Source: Bacteroidota bacterium (GTDB lineage: Bacteria > Bacteroidota > Bacteroidia > Bacteroidales > CAIWKO01). Taken from it: DNA of 64,000 bases. Where the stretch lies: contig JBAXND010000021.1 in assembly GCA_037133915.1 (NCBI GenBank), positions 1 to 64,000 of the forward strand. The letters run 5' to 3'. This document shows, piece after piece, positions 52,750 through 62,245 of this stretch. The translations under genes and the position numbers were made by a program. The notes beneath the pieces were generated by a model, which was not told where the DNA came from, ran no database searches, and worked only from the letters and a program-made list of their open reading frames with translations. Position 1 is the first letter of the stretch, and each line of letters starts with the position of its first letter.

Positions 52750-53472
52750 TTAAGCAATAATAGTGTTATTTTTCAATAGTGGTAAAACGGGTGCGGCATC
52801 AAAGGTATGACAATATTCAATAACGTCATCAAGTCCGAGATTTTTTAGGCGGGTACGATGAGCAGCTTTATCAATATATTTCATCAAATCGGTTTTTGCT
52901 AATGTCCACAGGTCAACAGAGGCAGTAACAGAATCACAGTTGGTGCCGAAGGCGCCACCCTCAAGAAGTTTAGCTGCCAGTGCACCTGCAAAAAGAGTAT
53001 CTTCAATATTGAATTTGTTCTTCCAGCCCGAGCACAATATTAATACATCCTTTTTTTGTTTCGCCAACCATTCGGATAGGACACTAAAATTAAGGTATGC
53101 CCCAATTACCAGTGATTCGCTGTTTTCAGCCCAGCTGATTGCTTTTGTTCCGTTAGTAGTGCAATATGCAATCGTCTTACCTTTTATCTCTGCATTCATG
53201 AAATTGAAAGGCGAATTGCCAAAGTCAGCAAAGTCGAGCACCTTACCATCGCGTTCTCCGGCAACAATGAATCCTCTGTTTTTATAATCGCGTGCCTCTT
53301 CAACGCTTGCCACCGGGATGATTTCCTTCACACCATAATGGAAGGCTGCACATATCGACGAAGTTGCCCGGAGAATATCCACCAAAACAATGATTCGTCC
53401 TTCGGTTTTATAATAGGGGACAAGGGCAGGCGAAAAGCAGGTTTCAATCTCATTAACGTTTGTCATGTTCAT
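52750..53472 (-). CDS. comB: 2-phosphosulfolactate phosphatase family protein
   Basis: 240 residues from ATG 53472; MTNVNE at 53466 is also possible. ComB features: VLVDILRATSSICAAFHYGVKEIIPVASVEEA near 30-60, FIVAGERDGKVLDFADFGNSPF near 70-92, IAYCTTNGTKAI near 105-116 and LCSGWKNKFNIEDTLFAGAL near 145-165. In methanogens ComB makes sulfolactate for coenzyme M. In Bacteroidota the role is unclear; sulfonate metabolism or sulfonolipids are possibilities. No other coenzyme M gene is near. It is the first gene of a pair with the zinc phospholipase-like gene. Confidence 0.88.
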   Translation of the reverse strand: MNMTNVNEIETCFSPALVPYYKTEGRIIVLVDILRATSSICAAFHYGVKEIIPVASVEEARDYKNRGFIVAGERDGKVLDFADFGNSPFNFMNAEIKGKTIAYCTTNGTKAISWAENSESLVIGAYLNFSVLSEWLAKQKKDVLILCSGWKNKFNIEDTLFAGALAAKLLEGGAFGTNCDSVTASVDLWTLAKTDLMKYIDKAAHRTRLKNLGLDDVIEYCHTFDAAPVLPLLKNNTIIA

Positions 53473-53511
53473 TGCCGTTGTATAACGGCGGTTTTCTTGT
53501 GTTTCGTTATA

Positions 53512-53519
53512 CAAAGATA
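53512..53519 (-). promoter_or_regulatory. -7 element of comB
   Basis: CAAAGATA reads TATCTTTG on the minus strand, 40 bases before ATG 53472; it excludes the longer in-frame start at 53514. Confidence 0.5.
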
Positions 53520-53588
53520 GATATTTTTAAATGCCATTTGATGCATGATATCAGGATTCTTAGAAAAATCAACCAATATCTTACATTG

Positions 53589-53620
53589 TTTTGCTGTTAC
53601 GGGTATCTTTTCTACTTTTG
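53589..53620 (+). promoter_or_regulatory. promoter of the agmatinase gene
   Basis: TTTTG (53589-53593), 19 bases, TACTTTTG (53613-53620). Transcription near 53627, 36 bases before the ATG. Confidence 0.7.
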
Positions 53621-53662
53621 CGGCGTTATGGGGTACTGAAGTACTCCAATATTCTGTAAATT

Positions 53663-54526
53663 ATGATAGAAGAGAACCCACGATTCGGAGAAGTGCCCGA
53701 TGAATATGCCGGAAAGGAAAACGCGCAGATTGTAATATTACCCGTCCCGTACGATGGAACAAGCACATGGCTTAAAGGCGCCGACAAAGGGCCTGAAGCC
53801 ATTATTGATGCATCATCGGCCATGTGGTACTATGATATTGAAACCGAAACCGAAGTTTATAAAAAAGGTATTTATACCGCAGATGCTGTAACTGAAAACC
53901 GCAGTCCTGAATTGATGGTGGATGAAGTATACCGCCGTACCCATGATGTTCTGGAAAAGAATAAATTTTTGGTGACACTTGGAGGAGAGCATTCTATCAG
54001 CATTGGTGTCATCAAAGCCTTTGCCGAAAAATTCGAAGATCTTACCGTACTACAGTTTGATGCACATCTGGATTTAATGCCGGAATACGAAGGCACAGCC
54101 AACAACCATGCATGCATCATGGCGCGGGCAAAAGAGCATTGCAAGGTTATACATGTCGGAATTCGCAGCGTGGATATTGTAGAATATGAAAATGCAGAGC
54201 CTGACCGCGTATTTTACGCACACCAAATCCATGAAAACGACGATTGGATGGACAAGGTAATTTCGTTGCTCACTAAAAATTTATACATCACCTTCGATCT
54301 CGATGCATTCGACCCCTCGCTGCTTCCGGCAACGGGCACGCCCGAACCCGGCGGCATGGGCTGGTATCAGGTTATGAAGCTTCTTAAAAAAGTTATAGCA
54401 AGCACGAATGTTGTGGGATTCGATGTGGTAGAGCTCTGTCCGCGTCCGGGCGACAGGACATCCGATTATATAGCGGCAAAACTTATTTATAAATTGCTGA
54501 GTTATAAATTTGAAGAAAAAAAATAG
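53663..54526 (+). CDS. speB: agmatinase
   Basis: 287 residues. Ureohydrolase fold with the manganese ligands in GGEHS near 110, FDAHLDL near 133-139 and TFDLDAFDPS near 213-222; PATGTPEPGGMGW near 226 and ELCPRPGDRTSDY near 256 are typical of agmatinases. It hydrolyses agmatine to putrescine and urea, a polyamine route in the cytoplasm. The DAHLDL site has Leu where many members have Ala or Tyr, which is harmless. Own promoter; no speA in the window. Confidence 0.93.
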   Translation: MIEENPRFGEVPDEYAGKENAQIVILPVPYDGTSTWLKGADKGPEAIIDASSAMWYYDIETETEVYKKGIYTADAVTENRSPELMVDEVYRRTHDVLEKNKFLVTLGGEHSISIGVIKAFAEKFEDLTVLQFDAHLDLMPEYEGTANNHACIMARAKEHCKVIHVGIRSVDIVEYENAEPDRVFYAHQIHENDDWMDKVISLLTKNLYITFDLDAFDPSLLPATGTPEPGGMGWYQVMKLLKKVIASTNVVGFDVVELCPRPGDRTSDYIAAKLIYKLLSYKFEEKK

Positions 54527-54626
54527 CGTTCATTACCTGCTGCTCGATAAAAAGACTGATAATAGTCGCCTTCAGGACCTTCGGGGAGCTGAATTTGTTC
54601 AATATCTTAAAAATAATCATAAATCA

Positions 54627-54658
54627 TTTTGTAGTTTTACAAAAAACATCTATTTTTG
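54627..54658 (+). promoter_or_regulatory. promoter of rpmE2
   Basis: TTTTG (54627-54631), 19 bases, TATTTTTG (54651-54658). The bases that follow (CAGCCCGAATTAAAT) nearly repeat those after the rpsA promoter. Confidence 0.7.
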
Positions 54659-54683
54659 CAGCCCGAATTAAATTTTTACTGAA

Positions 54684-54977
54684 ATGAGAAAAGATATTCA
54701 TCCGAAAGATTACCGCCTCGTGGTTTTTAAAGATACGTCAAACGACTATACTTTTATTACCCGCTCTACAGCACAAACCAAAGAGACCATTGTTTGGGAA
54801 GACGGCAAAGAATACCCACTGATTAAACTTGAAATTTCACATACTTCACACCCATTTTATACCGGTAAAATGAAGTTTGTCGATACTGCAGGTCGTGTTG
54901 ATAAATTCCGCAACAGGTATAAAAACCATGTAAGCAGGGCCGGATTAGACAGCGAAAAACAAGAATCCGCTGAATAA
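54684..54977 (+). CDS. rpmE2: 50S ribosomal protein L31 type B
   Basis: 97 residues. [21 protein letters not shown] at the start and [25 protein letters not shown] near 54-78 identify L31 type B. The CxxC zinc cysteines of type A L31 are absent, so the protein is zinc-independent. The C-terminal 15 residues are a charged extension. Own promoter and terminator. Confidence 0.96.
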   Translation: MRKDIHPKDYRLVVFKDTSNDYTFITRSTAQTKETIVWEDGKEYPLIKLEISHTSHPFYTGKMKFVDTAGRVDKFRNRYKNHVSRAGLDSEKQESAE

Positions 54978-54996
54978 TTACCGGTAAAAAACATTG

Positions 54997-55026
54997 AAAA
55001 GTCCTGCCTCGCAGGACTTTTTTTTT
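54997..55026 (+). terminator. rpmE2 terminator
   Basis: AAAAGTCCTGC (54997-55007) and GCAGGACTTTT (55011-55021), 3-base loop, followed by more T. Confidence 0.88.
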
Positions 55027-55135
55027 GCCTACAAAATAATTGTTAATAATTTTAGTTAAAAAAAAAGATTCAATTAATTCAAAAATCGCTGCAGTCAGCG
55101 TAATATTGTATTTCATTACTAACATTAAGTAAAAA

Positions 55136-55140
55136 AGGAG
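55136..55140 (+). promoter_or_regulatory. Shine-Dalgarno-like AGGAG before the GlmU-like gene
   Basis: AAAAAGGAG ends 5 bases before ATG 55146. A clear purine-rich ribosome-binding site is rare among the genes of this window and supports this start. Confidence 0.5.
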
Positions 55141-55145
55141 AAACT

Positions 55146-56378
55146 ATGAATTTCATATTGTTTGATGACTCCAGCCGAACTGACCTTTTACCGCTGACAT
55201 TTATGCGGCCTGTTGCCGATATCCGGGTAGGGATTTTAACCATACGCGAAAAATGGGAGAAATATCTTAAAGTAAAAACATCGACACTGACGGAAAAGCA
55301 TCTCAGCGCCAAATTCCCCATGATTAAGGAAGAAAATAACATATTAATCAACGGATCTGTTTGCCCATCTAAAGAACTTGCAAAGCAGGTCATGGCTCTT
55401 AAACCTGACCAGTCGCTTATTTGCGGAGATTACATCATTGCTCTCCACATTGTTGAAAAGGATATGCAGGACGTCGAAAATGTTGATTCTGCAAAAGTCG
55501 AAGAAGTGGAAAAGCATGAGGTAGAAGGACTCGAAGAAATTCCAACCCAGGCACCACATATCAAGATTAATTTCCCGTGGGATGTTTTTTCAAAAAATGA
55601 TCAGGCTATCAGAGAGGATTTTGAGTTAATTACACATGGCCGTAAATCAAAATCAATGAGCGAATCTAATCGCATCATAGGCGCCGAAAATATCTTTGTT
55701 GAAGCAGGTGCAATCGTGGAATGCTCAACAATAAATGCATCTGCAGGTCCGGTGTATATTGGCAAAGATGCCGAAATTATGGAAGGTTGTAATATCCGCG
55801 GCCCCTTCTCATTAGGCGAGCATTCTGTATTAAAAATGGGAACGAAGATTTATGGCGCAACCACGGTGGGCCCCGAATGCCGCATTGGTGGTGAAGTAAA
55901 TAATTCGGTAATTTTTGGTTTCAGCAACAAAGCACACGAGGGATTCTTAGGTAATTCGGTGATTGCCGAATGGTGCAATCTTGGCGCCGATACCAATAAT
56001 TCCAATCTTAAAAATACTTACGACGAAATAAAGGTGTGGAATTATACGCAAGACCGGTTCATTCCGTCAGGGCTTACGTTCTGCGGTCTCATCATGGGCG
56101 ACCATTCTAAATGCGGCATCAACACAATGTTTAATACAGGAACCGTAGTTGGTGCGAACGCCAATATTTTCGGCTCCGGTTTCCAGCGCAATTTTATTCC
56201 TTCATTCTCATGGGGAAGCAGTGTTACCGGCTACAGCACTTATGACATTACAAAGGCAATTGATGTGGCAAAATCTGTCTATAAACGCAGAGGCCTCGAA
56301 TTTACCGATGCTGATGCGGAAATCCACAGGAGCGTTTATAACCTTACATTTGCGTATCGGAAGAAAGTCAAATTCTGA
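55146..56378 (+). CDS. GlmU-like sugar-phosphate nucleotidyltransferase family protein
   Basis: 410 residues, the bacteroidotal GlmU-related family. The N-terminal part begins NFILFDDSSRTDLLPLTFMRPVADIRVGI and lacks the GxGxR nucleotide loop of real GlmU. Residues about 195-400 are a left-handed beta-helix with hexapeptide repeats (VYIGKDAEIMEGCNIRGPFSLGEHSVLKMGTKI, FSLGEHS, GADTNNSNLKN) that resembles the acetyltransferase half of GlmU. The family is often annotated as glucose-1-phosphate thymidylyltransferase; the actual substrate is not known. A Shine-Dalgarno-like sequence and a following terminator make a single-gene unit beside rpmE2. Confidence 0.85.
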   Translation: MNFILFDDSSRTDLLPLTFMRPVADIRVGILTIREKWEKYLKVKTSTLTEKHLSAKFPMIKEENNILINGSVCPSKELAKQVMALKPDQSLICGDYIIALHIVEKDMQDVENVDSAKVEEVEKHEVEGLEEIPTQAPHIKINFPWDVFSKNDQAIREDFELITHGRKSKSMSESNRIIGAENIFVEAGAIVECSTINASAGPVYIGKDAEIMEGCNIRGPFSLGEHSVLKMGTKIYGATTVGPECRIGGEVNNSVIFGFSNKAHEGFLGNSVIAEWCNLGADTNNSNLKNTYDEIKVWNYTQDRFIPSGLTFCGLIMGDHSKCGINTMFNTGTVVGANANIFGSGFQRNFIPSFSWGSSVTGYSTYDITKAIDVAKSVYKRRGLEFTDADAEIHRSVYNLTFAYRKKVKF

Positions 56379-56384
56379 AAGATT

Positions 56385-56416
56385 AAAAACCGGCACAGTA
56401 ATGGCCGGTTTTTTTT
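56385..56416 (+). terminator. terminator of the GlmU-like gene
   Basis: AAAACCGGC (56386-56394) and GCCGGTTTT (56404-56412), 9-base loop, ending in T's. Confidence 0.85.
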
Positions 56417-56426
56417 GGCACTAATA

Positions 56427-56459
56427 TTGACTTCCCAACCCGCTTTTTTCTTATATTTG
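56427..56459 (+). promoter_or_regulatory. promoter of lon
   Basis: TTG (56427-56429), 22 bases, TATATTTG (56452-56459). Leader of about 100 bases to ATG 56569. No HrcA/CIRCE-type inverted repeat was seen. Confidence 0.55.
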
Positions 56460-56568
56460 TATAAGGTTTAACGTGCATCGCTGAATTTCAGCCGTTCAAC
56501 ACTTTATAATTCGAACTGAGCATACAAGAAACTGATGCTAACTGACAAATTGTCGCAATTACCCGAAT

Positions 56569-59034
56569 ATGGAATTTACTTTTGACTTTTTGAATAAAAT
56601 GAAATCTATGGAAATCATAGATAACGACACGGAATTTATCCCACTTTTTACCTCTGAAGACGAAGAAGCAATGAATGCGGAAGAAATTCCGGAAACGCTT
56701 CCCATACTTCCTTTACGCAACACCGTCCTTTTTCCGGGAATGGTTATTCCCATTACTGTTGGTCGTGATAAATCCATAAAACTTATTAAAGAATCGTATA
56801 AAGACAAAAAGATAATCGGGGTCGTGGCCCAGAAAGATGTGAATGTTGAAGATCCCGGTCCCGATGACCTGAACAGAATAGGCACCGTTGCCAAAATCGT
56901 GAAAACGCTGCACATGCCCGACGGAAGTACGACCGTTATTATTCAGGGTAAAAAACGAATCAGAATTGAGGAAGTTATCACAACAGAGCCCTATTTTTAT
57001 GCGCGTGTGAGCCAGTTCGGCAGCCACGATGCAGCTCCGGCAGATAACCGTTTTCAGGCACTCATCTCTTCATTAAAAGATTTATCGCTTCAAATAGTGA
57101 AGCAATCGCCCAACATACCTTCTGATGCAGGGTTTGCAATAAAGAATATAGAAAGCCATTCATTCCTGGTGAACTTTATTTCAAGCAATCTGAATGTTGA
57201 TATCGCCGAAAAACAAAAACTGCTTGAAATTGCCGACCTGAACGAAAGGGCAGGGCAGGTGCTTAACCTTCTTACCAAAGAATTGCAGATGCTGGAACTG
57301 AAAAATCAGATTCAGAATAAGGTAAAAACAGACCTTGACAAACAACAGCGCGATTATCTGCTTCACCAGCAAATGAAAATGATTCAGCAGGAACTCGGCG
57401 ATAATCCGATGGAACAGCAGATAAATGAGCTGAAAGAAAAACGCAACAATAAAAAATGGTCGAAAGAAATTGCCGACCTTTTTGAAAAAGAACTTACCAA
57501 ACTGCAGCGCATGAATCCTTCGGCTGCAGAATACTCTGTCCAGAGCAATTATCTGGAAACCCTGGTAGAGCTGCCCTGGAATGAATACACCGTTGATAAT
57601 TTTGACCTGTCACGTGCACAAAATATTCTTGATGAAGATCATTACGGGCTCGAAAAAGTTAAAGAACGTATTATAGAATATCTCGCCGTATTGAAACTCA
57701 AAGGCGATATGAAATCACCTATCCTTTGCCTGGTAGGCCCTCCGGGGGTTGGCAAAACTTCTCTCGGAAAATCCGTGGCACGTGCTATTGAACGTAAATA
57801 TGTGCGCATGTCGCTCGGCGGCCTGCGCGATGAAGCCGAGTTGCGCGGTCACCGTAAAACTTATATTGGTGCCATGCCCGGACGTATCATGCAAAGCCTG
57901 AAAAAAGCAAAATCGGCAAATCCGGTGTTTGTGCTTGACGAAATTGATAAAGTGAGCGGAAACAATGTGAATGGCGACCCTCAGGCAGCCCTTCTCGAAA
58001 TACTCGATCCGGAACAAAATGCCACATTCTACGATAATTTTCTGGAGGTAGATTTTGACCTCTCGCGCATCATGTTCATTGCTACTGCCAACAGCACTGC
58101 AACAATTTATCCTGCTTTGCGCGACCGCATGGAAATCATCGACCTGAGCGGATATTTACTTGAGGAGAAAATTGAAATTGCCAACCGTCATCTTGTCCCG
58201 AAACAATTAAAAGAACACGGCGTTACCGAATCACAGCTGAAAATAAACAGTAAAGTACTTGAACGCGTAATTGAAGATTATACCAAAGAATCCGGTGTAC
58301 GGTCACTTGAACGGTTTATCGCAAAAATGATCAGGAACAGGGCGCGCTTCATCGCTATGGACGAAGATTATAACAAAACCATCAAACCGGACGAAGTAAT
58401 TAAAATACTGGGCGCACCGCCATTCCGCAGAGAAAGCAGCTTATCGGAAAATGTAGCCGGCGTTGTTACAGGACTTGCATGGACTGCCTACGGAGGCGAG
58501 ATATTGTTTATTGAAGTGAGCCTTAGTCGCGGAAAAGGCGCGCTTACCCTTACGGGAAATCTGGGCGACGTGATGAAAGAATCGGCCACCATTGCATTCG
58601 AATATCTGAAAGCCCACGCGGGATTACTCAATATCGACACCAAAGTTTTCGACCTGTGGAATGTACATATTCATGTTCCCGAAGGCGCAACGCCCAAAGA
58701 CGGTCCATCGGCCGGTATCACAATGTTCACGGCACTTGCATCGGCTTTCACACAACGCAAAGTGAAACAGAATATTGCCATGACGGGTGAGATAACCTTA
58801 CGCGGGCAAGTACTGCCTGTGGGTGGTATCAAGGAGAAAATACTTGCCGCAAAACGCTCTCAGGTAAAAACCATCATCCTTTCAGAAGAGAACCGTAAAG
58901 ACATTGAAGAAATCAATCCGCGCTATATTAAAGGATTGAGCTTTGAATACATCAGCCAGATGATAGAAGTGATTGATCTTGCACTGAAACAGGAAACGGT
59001 AAAACCCATGCTGAATATCAGCGCCACTGCCTGA
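56569..59034 (+). CDS. lon: ATP-dependent protease Lon
   Basis: 821 residues from ATG 56569; Met at 56599 and 56608 are alternatives. Residues about 40-240 are the LAN substrate-binding domain ([19 protein letters not shown]), 240-330 a coiled coil, and 350-590 the AAA+ module with Walker [10 protein letters not shown] near 387 and Walker [10 protein letters not shown] near 447. The C-terminal protease domain has Ser714 in KDGPSAGIT and a Lys near 755 in [12 protein letters not shown]. Length is usual for LonA. It degrades misfolded and regulatory proteins in the cytoplasm. Single gene with its own promoter. Confidence 0.97.
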   Translation: MEFTFDFLNKMKSMEIIDNDTEFIPLFTSEDEEAMNAEEIPETLPILPLRNTVLFPGMVIPITVGRDKSIKLIKESYKDKKIIGVVAQKDVNVEDPGPDDLNRIGTVAKIVKTLHMPDGSTTVIIQGKKRIRIEEVITTEPYFYARVSQFGSHDAAPADNRFQALISSLKDLSLQIVKQSPNIPSDAGFAIKNIESHSFLVNFISSNLNVDIAEKQKLLEIADLNERAGQVLNLLTKELQMLELKNQIQNKVKTDLDKQQRDYLLHQQMKMIQQELGDNPMEQQINELKEKRNNKKWSKEIADLFEKELTKLQRMNPSAAEYSVQSNYLETLVELPWNEYTVDNFDLSRAQNILDEDHYGLEKVKERIIEYLAVLKLKGDMKSPILCLVGPPGVGKTSLGKSVARAIERKYVRMSLGGLRDEAELRGHRKTYIGAMPGRIMQSLKKAKSANPVFVLDEIDKVSGNNVNGDPQAALLEILDPEQNATFYDNFLEVDFDLSRIMFIATANSTATIYPALRDRMEIIDLSGYLLEEKIEIANRHLVPKQLKEHGVTESQLKINSKVLERVIEDYTKESGVRSLERFIAKMIRNRARFIAMDEDYNKTIKPDEVIKILGAPPFRRESSLSENVAGVVTGLAWTAYGGEILFIEVSLSRGKGALTLTGNLGDVMKESATIAFEYLKAHAGLLNIDTKVFDLWNVHIHVPEGATPKDGPSAGITMFTALASAFTQRKVKQNIAMTGEITLRGQVLPVGGIKEKILAAKRSQVKTIILSEENRKDIEEINPRYIKGLSFEYISQMIEVIDLALKQETVKPMLNISATA

Positions 59035-59184
59035 TTTTTGCTTTTCGCACGTAGATGCTAAGGGCTTGGTTTCCCTGGGTATTTCTATTATTTTTACCGT
59101 CTTCCGGTAGTATGAAATGGATATTTTCCATCTTCGGCCGTTCATTTCAGGCATGAATTGTACTTAAAATACGCATGCAATACG

Positions 59185-59213
59185 TTGATTGTACGCTAAT
59201 TTTCATAAATTTG
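59185..59213 (+). promoter_or_regulatory. promoter of the DUF1131-like gene
   Basis: TTG (59185-59187), 18 bases, TAAATTTG (59206-59213). Transcription near 59220, 33 bases before the ATG. Confidence 0.6.
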
Positions 59214-59252
59214 TGGCTGTAAGAACTGTATTCTTCAATAAATTCATCAATA

Positions 59253-59867
59253 ATGAAAAAAGTCATCATTGCCTTATCGGGATTACTGATTATCACCTGT
59301 GCGCTGCTTCTGTTTTTTATCCTTTCCAATACGGATAGCAACGCATGTCAGATTCAGGCACAAAAAAATATGCAGCAATTGCCGGAAATAAAAATTGATT
59401 CTGTATATCTGATTTGTGAAGGACATGTCGGAAAGATTGAAATAAATATGGATGTTGCAAACCTCGAAAAATTATTCAGGAAAGAGAATATTGAAGAGAA
59501 GAATGTCAGCAACGAAGGCATCGATTCCAAAATGTATTACATCACGGTTGACGGAAAACCGGATGCCCTGATTATTGAACCTATTTGTACCGATATTTGC
59601 GAAGTCTCGAGAATATTTATTCATAGCACAAAGTATAAAACCAAAGACGGAATTGGTGTCGGAAGCACTTTCGGCGAACTTAAAAAAGTATATACCATTC
59701 AATCGCTTACCGGCAATGAGGATGGCGGTATTTTTGTCTATGCAGAACAGTTATCACAAATTGCTTTTGAAGTAAAACCTGCAGACCTGAAGACACATCC
59801 CGGCAAAGTGCACACTGTACTTGAAGTGCCCGATAATACGCCTGTTTCAATGATATACATGTATTAA
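59253..59867 (+). CDS. membrane-anchored or secreted protein, DUF1131-like
   Basis: 204 residues. One hydrophobic segment (about 4-26) acts as signal or membrane anchor. The mature part has a phrase KTKDGIGVGSTFGELKKVY near 125-143 that resembles the conserved core of DUF1131 / YfeY-type envelope proteins (GVGSTYGEV). Two cysteine pairs (CEGHVGK region and CTDICE near 113) may form disulfides. No enzyme motif. Likely periplasmic; role unknown. It precedes the CapA-like gene by 68 bases in the same direction. Confidence 0.5.
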   Translation: MKKVIIALSGLLIITCALLLFFILSNTDSNACQIQAQKNMQQLPEIKIDSVYLICEGHVGKIEINMDVANLEKLFRKENIEEKNVSNEGIDSKMYYITVDGKPDALIIEPICTDICEVSRIFIHSTKYKTKDGIGVGSTFGELKKVYTIQSLTGNEDGGIFVYAEQLSQIAFEVKPADLKTHPGKVHTVLEVPDNTPVSMIYMY

Positions 59868-59935
59868 TTTTCGGCTTGTATCCCCATTATCGGTGCATTC
59901 TTGTTTAATTATCTCATTTCTATTGTTACATTTTT

Positions 59936-61108
59936 ATGAACTACTATTTACGAATACTTTTGGTGGCTGCTGTCATGACCGGATTACTGTTAGGTCACAC
60001 CAAAAAGACCTACGACCAGAATGATTTCAGCAAAAAGAATGATGAAAGCCGTCTTACCCTTTTGTTTATGGGCGACATCATGCAGCACCAGACTCAAATT
60101 GATTGTGCTTGGGACGATTCGCTGAATACCTATGTATATGATTATAATTTTGAGTACGTAGCGCCAATTATCAGCAGCGCCGATATTGCTATAGCAAATT
60201 TTGAAGTAACGCTGGGCGGAAAACCATATACCGGATATCCCGCATTCAGCGCACCTGAGCAAATTGTTCCGGCCATTATAAAGGCCGGTGTTGACATAGT
60301 AGGAACCGCCAATAATCATTCATGCGACAGGGGAAAGGCAGGCATTTTGCGGACAATAAAATTGCTCGACAGTTTGGGGCTCAGACATACAGGAACGTTT
60401 GCCGATACTGCCTCCCGAAATTCAAGCTATCCGGCAATCATCAATAAAAACGGTATTAAACTCGCGTTGCTGAATTACACGTATGGCACGAATGGTATTG
60501 TTGTTCCCGGACCTGTTTACGTGAACATGATTGATACTATTCAAATGGCTATTGACCTGAAGAAAGCCAAAGATTCAATACCCGATAAAACCATTGTTTT
60601 TATTCATTGGGGCGATGAATACAAATCACAGCCGAATGCTTTTCAAACGGGGCTTGCTGAATTTCTCTTCCGCAATGGTGCCGACCTTGTAATCGGCATG
60701 CATCCGCACGTAATTGAACGAATGGAGCGAATGCATTATCCCGATTCATCGGGCAGGGAAGTGGTAGTTTGCTATTCACTCGGCAATTACATTTCTAACC
60801 AGCGCGAACGCTACAAAGACGGTGGCGCTATGTTGCAGATTGAACTCACAAAAAAAGATGGCAAAACCGAGATTACCCAGTCGGGCTATTATCTTACATG
60901 GGTTTATACTCCGCTGATAAACGGAAAAAAGAAATTTTTCATTGTGCCTGTATCTAAGGCAGAGCAATTAGGTCTGCTTAAAGACGAGGCCTCTGTTGAA
61001 AAAATGAACATATTCGCTGCCGATTCACGCAGCCTTTTAAATACAGGAAATATTGGCATAGGTGAATATTCCTACGATATAAAAACAGACAGCTGGAATG
61101 TAAAATAA
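59936..61108 (+). CDS. CapA family poly-glutamate/polysaccharide metallophosphatase-like protein
   Basis: 390 residues with an N-terminal signal or membrane anchor (about 1-22). The CapA (PGA_cap) fold is seen from LLFMGDIMQHQ near 43, IAIANFEVTLGGKP near 85, VGTANNHSCDRG near 121-132, FIHWGDEYKSQPN near 222 and IGMHPHVIERME near 253-264: the Asp, Asn/His and His-x-His metal ligands of calcineurin-like phosphoesterases. CapA-type proteins take part in capsular poly-gamma-glutamate or polysaccharide handling at the cell surface. No capBC genes are near, so this is probably a stand-alone member. Confidence 0.88.
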   Translation: MNYYLRILLVAAVMTGLLLGHTKKTYDQNDFSKKNDESRLTLLFMGDIMQHQTQIDCAWDDSLNTYVYDYNFEYVAPIISSADIAIANFEVTLGGKPYTGYPAFSAPEQIVPAIIKAGVDIVGTANNHSCDRGKAGILRTIKLLDSLGLRHTGTFADTASRNSSYPAIINKNGIKLALLNYTYGTNGIVVPGPVYVNMIDTIQMAIDLKKAKDSIPDKTIVFIHWGDEYKSQPNAFQTGLAEFLFRNGADLVIGMHPHVIERMERMHYPDSSGREVVVCYSLGNYISNQRERYKDGGAMLQIELTKKDGKTEITQSGYYLTWVYTPLINGKKKFFIVPVSKAEQLGLLKDEASVEKMNIFAADSRSLLNTGNIGIGEYSYDIKTDSWNVK

Positions 61109-61156
61109 CCGTTTTTTTGTAGTAATTTAGCGATACAATTCAAAAACATAATTGTT

Positions 61157-62215
61157 ATGAAAAAGATATTACTCTATAGCGCATTGTTCCTCAGTGGAGC
61201 ATTAAGTGTATTTTCACAAATAAACATTACAAATACGACGAACTACACTCAAGTTTTAACCGGCTTTGTGCTGTCGGGTGTAACGGTGAGCAATCCGGTT
61301 TTTACAGGCGATTCTGCCGCTGTTGGGACATTCACCAACGGTAGTTCTACCAATATTGGCATGAGCAGCGGCATCATTCTGTCGACCGGACGCATCGATA
61401 CAATTCCTGCAATTGGTGACTCTGTTCAGGAATTTCTGAGTACATTCAATAATACACCGGGCGACGCACTTCTTGGAACCCTTGTTACAGGTGCTCCATT
61501 GTATGATGCAGCCGTTTTTGAGTTTGACGTGATTCCTAATGGAAACATGATGGAATTCAAGTATGTGTTCGCATCCGAAGAATATCCTGAGTTTGCAGGC
61601 AGTTCGTTTAACGATGTTTTTGGCTTTTTTATTACAGGTCAAAATCCTGCAGGCGGCAATTATGCAGATGTGAACATCGCCCTGCTGCCGGGTTCCGGCT
61701 CACCGGTTTGTATCAATAATGTGAATGCAACTACTAACAGTCAGTATTACGTCGATAATCAAACACAAGGAGGAACAACCATTGCTTTCGACGGATTCAC
61801 GACAGTACTTACCGCACAAGCTGCTGTGGTTGCCGGTACAAGCTATCACCTTAAACTGGCTGTTTCAGATGTCGCTGATGGCATTTTTGATTCAGGCATT
61901 TTCCTGAAAGCCCAGAGCCTGAAAAGTTATATTCTTACCGATATTGAAGAAAATTCTATCTCTGCCGCAAGAATCAGCAGCAATCCAATTAACGACAATA
62001 CGGTGCTGTATATCGACATGATAAACGCAGGCAATGCCAATATCCATATTTTTGATTACACAGGCAGCACTCTGTACAGCACTTCGCAAACCTTTGATGC
62101 CGGCACACAGCAATTCATGCTTGGCAATATTATGAGCAACAAACCCACCGGCGTTTATTTTCTGTCTGTTGAAACTTCTGCAGGCCGCAGCATTCAAAAA
62201 ATGATTGTGTTATAA
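61157..62215 (+). CDS. choice-of-anchor L domain protein with T9SS type A sorting domain
   Basis: 352 residues. Signal peptide about 1-21 (ends VFSQ). Residues 25-260 have the repeated phrases of choice-of-anchor L proteins: VLTGFVLSGVTVSNPVFTGD, GIILSTGRI near 73, FEFDVIPNGNMMEFKYVFASEEYPEF near 120-145 and FGFFITGQNP near 155. The final 75 residues form a T9SS type A domain (SNPINDNTVLYID, IFDYTGSTLYS, GVYFLSVETSAGRS). Likely surface-exposed or released; the domain is often found in adhesins. A single gene; it converges with the carboxypeptidase gene 30 bases later. Confidence 0.82.
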   Translation: MKKILLYSALFLSGALSVFSQINITNTTNYTQVLTGFVLSGVTVSNPVFTGDSAAVGTFTNGSSTNIGMSSGIILSTGRIDTIPAIGDSVQEFLSTFNNTPGDALLGTLVTGAPLYDAAVFEFDVIPNGNMMEFKYVFASEEYPEFAGSSFNDVFGFFITGQNPAGGNYADVNIALLPGSGSPVCINNVNATTNSQYYVDNQTQGGTTIAFDGFTTVLTAQAAVVAGTSYHLKLAVSDVADGIFDSGIFLKAQSLKSYILTDIEENSISAARISSNPINDNTVLYIDMINAGNANIHIFDYTGSTLYSTSQTFDAGTQQFMLGNIMSNKPTGVYFLSVETSAGRSIQKMIVL

Positions 62216-62245
62216 AGACAACGTCATCCAAGGGAAGCCGTTTCA

